Assembly: GCA_013399115.1 (NCBI GenBank)
Contig: VXAA01001112.1
Span: 110,011-174,010 of the forward strand
Direction: 5' to 3'
Source: Anseranas semipalmata
Taxonomy: Eukaryota > Chordata > Aves > Anseriformes > Anseranatidae
DNA: 64,000 nt
Shown: positions 62,740 to 64,000 of the stretch, piece by piece
Layout of the letters: the number at the start of each line of letters is the position of its first letter
Numbering within the stretch: position 1 is the first letter of the stretch
Program-made: the position numbers and the translations under genes
Notes under the pieces: model-generated
The model's input: only the letters and a program-made list of their open reading frames with translations
Databases searched by the model: none
What the model was told of the DNA's origin: nothing

Positions 62740-64000
62740 TTTATGGGGATAGTTGTACTGTGTCCTAAATTGTCTTCTAACTGTTGGAAAACAAACAAGC
62801 AAACAAGATGGTTTGGTGTGAGATAATCAATCCTTCCTGATTTCCAGTCGTTTTACAGAACTGAAGTCCATATCTACACCTGTGCCAGTCAAAATACAGC
62901 CTTCACCTATTGAAAGACCTGAAGGTCAAGAGAGCCTCCAATCTCTATGAGGACTCACCTGCAGAACTGCAGAAACTAACAGAACTGCAGCAGTGAAAAC
63001 AAACAGGGAAATTGCTCTGCTCTGTGGTAGGTCATTGCCTGGACAATTGGGTCATTTGAAATTCCTGCACAGCTTGAAATCTGTTATCCTCAGGCCCTTA
63101 AATGGTGAAGGGCTTCCCCTTTCTTTCGGTCCCCATGGTGCTTTTCTCAGCATTTACTGACTGATGCTTGATAGGCAAGAGAGCAGCACCATGGCCAGGC
63201 TTTCATTTCACGAGCACAGACCACAATTTAGGCTACGCACCCTGCCGGCAGCTCCTCCATCTGTCCCTGCATGTGCTGCCGGGAGCTGCAAGCCAGCCCT
63301 CCCAAACGCAGCTGGGCCCTGGGCCTCTGACTGCCTGCCACCAGCAGGCCGGGGGGCCGCACTGCTCACTCCTAGCCCAAAGGCTGGCTCAGAGCACATG
63401 GTCCTTTCCTACTGGTACTAGCTGAGAAGAAATTACCACTTTCTGAGATTAAGTGGGCAGGATATTGGCTACCTGGGCTATAATTCCTTTTGTTGAGAAG
63501 TTCTGTGGTAGTGTGTAGCCTGTTAGTAGGGGTTGTATCTCTCATCCCTTCACAGCAGAACCTAAAATATATTTCCAAGCTTGTATGTCCATATGCTATA
63601 CACTTGTGCAAGAAGACAGCCTGCAGAAGCCAGCTTCCCTTAGACAGCTTTGGGTTCGAGCATCAGCATGACACCATAGTAATACCCCATCGGCACTGGC
63701 AGCACTGGCTCATTTAACTTTCCTGTCACACAGGCCCTTCCTGCCAGTCCATGCAAGACTCAAACCCAACACTGCCTGCAAGGTTTGCTTCTTCAGTTCA
63801 GGCTGCAGAGACTCTGTTTTCTGGTTTGTTGGAGCCTCTGATGCTGTCTTCACAGACTCTTACTGTGCAGAAGTCATTGCAGGACTTACACGTCCCTTGA
63901 GTGTTTTCTCCCATTTTATTTACGACCTTGTCAGTCCCTCCCCTCTGCAGCAATTCCTTGCAGCCTTATTGACATCTGTCTCCACAAAATGCACCGAGCA
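62740..64000. other. Unique non-coding sequence
   Basis: A GC-richer part at 63,230-63,370 contains overlapping frames of 63-85 codons in three frames, none recognised. It has a handful of CpG but less than the annotated patches. The sequence runs off the end without a gene call. Confidence 0.55.

Noticed and set aside
1..64000. More than a hundred open frames of 60-230 codons on both strands
   Set aside because: They overlap each other, lack recognisable domains and show no exon structure. In vertebrate non-coding DNA of this composition they are expected by chance. Only the CR1 frames carry recognisable protein blocks.

Overview
The window looks like nuclear DNA of a bird, most likely intergenic or deep intronic. 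The direct evidence is a long CR1 LINE at about 51,083-52,376. It encodes recognisable CR1 reverse-transcriptase blocks and ends in the octamer repeat ATTCTGTG that is diagnostic of CR1 3' ends. Several shorter CR1 3'-end relics and two old MIR-like SINE relics are also present. Crocodilian or turtle DNA cannot be fully excluded, but the sparse repeats, short microsatellites and CR1 type fit a bird best. There are no operons, Shine-Dalgarno sites or dense open frames, so it is not bacterial, phage or organellar.

I recognise no host protein-coding gene. Outside the LINE, open frames are short, overlap on both strands and lack any domain I know. The longest is 232 codons at 39,888-40,586 and resembles no family I recognise. 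No tRNA, rRNA, CRISPR array, ERV or DNA transposon was recognised.

Layout. 1-8 kb: unique sequence with a CR1 tail relic (270), a MIR relic (1,240), a 32-nt A-tract (2,718) and a (CA)20 repeat (5,772). 8-12 kb: a second CR1 tail relic (8,070), an AATAAA plus A16 pair (9,048-9,096), AT-rich open-frame-poor DNA and a compound pentanucleotide repeat (12,298). 12-27 kb: a possible exon flanked by good splice signals (12,993-13,165), two short CpG-rich patches (21.3 and 25.85 kb) and a second MIR-like SINE (25,328). 27-38 kb: a tandem CRE/E-box composite (27,007), homeodomain/POU-site-rich DNA near 30 kb and long open-frame-poor stretches. 38-51 kb: a CpG-rich patch with an adjoining splice donor (38.1 kb), a possible ancient CR1 tail (39.06 kb), simple repeats and several perfect small palindromes. 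51-52.4 kb: the CR1 LINE, broken by two frameshifts and interrupted by the only N of the window (51,816), exactly where about 0.3 kb of expected CR1 sequence is missing. 52.4-64 kb: unique sequence, including a double CCAAT palindrome (54,828) in AT-rich, enhancer-like DNA.

I found no evidence of an undescribed coding system. The items most worth testing are the collapsed gap in the CR1, the CpG-plus-splice-donor patch at 38.1 kb, and the candidate conserved non-coding blocks near 21.7-22.0, 27.0, 30.0 and 54.7-55.0 kb.
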